From an uncultured Oscillospiraceae bacterium (lineage in GTDB: Bacteria > Bacillota > Clostridia > Oscillospirales > Acutalibacteraceae), in assembly GCA_905203795.1 (NCBI GenBank), contig CAJKXG010000009.1, positions 1 to 13,302 of the forward strand: a DNA stretch of 13,302 bases, read 5' to 3'. Both the position numbers and the translations under genes were made by a program. Of this stretch, positions 13,293 through 13,302 are shown piece after piece. The notes below the pieces were generated by a model. The model worked only from the letters and a program-made list of their open reading frames with translations. It was not told the DNA's origin and ran no database searches. Position 1 is the first letter of the stretch, and each line of letters starts with the position of its first letter.

Positions 13293-13302
13293 ACGATGTG
13301 CC

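Overview
The window looks like chromosomal core sequence from a moderately GC-rich Firmicute, most likely a Clostridia / Oscillospiraceae (Ruminococcaceae)-type organism. This rests on RNase Y, a long-form HPF, an AzlCD pair, a PadR plus HAAS-domain pair, an XRE regulator with membrane segments, a dockerin-bearing secreted protein, and TTGACA/TATAAT-like promoters in front of most units. No tRNA, rRNA, CRISPR array, prophage or insertion sequence was found. The nearest thing to mobile DNA is a pair of 38-bp palindromic repeats at the end of metG.

Layout from left to right. On the minus strand, 1-1340 is the 5' part of rny, which runs off the left edge. It is preceded by a strong promoter (1619-1647) and an unusually long leader of about 270 nt. 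That leader holds an intrinsic-terminator-like hairpin, two direct repeats and two mutually exclusive long helices. Next, also on the minus strand, is an MltG-type lytic transglycosylase with two N-terminal dockerin repeats (1710-2705). A divergent promoter pair separates it from the plus-strand operon proC-rsmD-coaD-coiled-coil protein (2873-5182), which ends at a bidirectional terminator (5194-5228). Convergent to this is a membrane-anchored XRE regulator (5230-6408, minus).

From 6525 to 12579 everything is on the minus strand. In transcription order it reads azlC-azlD, metG, padR-HAAS membrane protein-tatD. metG and tatD are direct neighbours in many Firmicutes; here a padR-HAAS module with its own promoter and operator lies between them, and tatD is translationally coupled to it by an ATGA overlap. 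The metG frame has lost its normal end. The palindromic repeats sit where the stop should be, so the frame runs on about 99 codons, through the apparent metG terminator and through the padR promoter and operator. The right end carries the plus-strand gene for long-form ribosome hibernation promoting factor (12774-13292).

The observations most worth following are the structured rny leader (a candidate attenuator or autoregulatory RNA for an RNA-decay enzyme), the metG tail and its possible non-stop transcript or coupling to padR, and the dockerin-MltG fusion.
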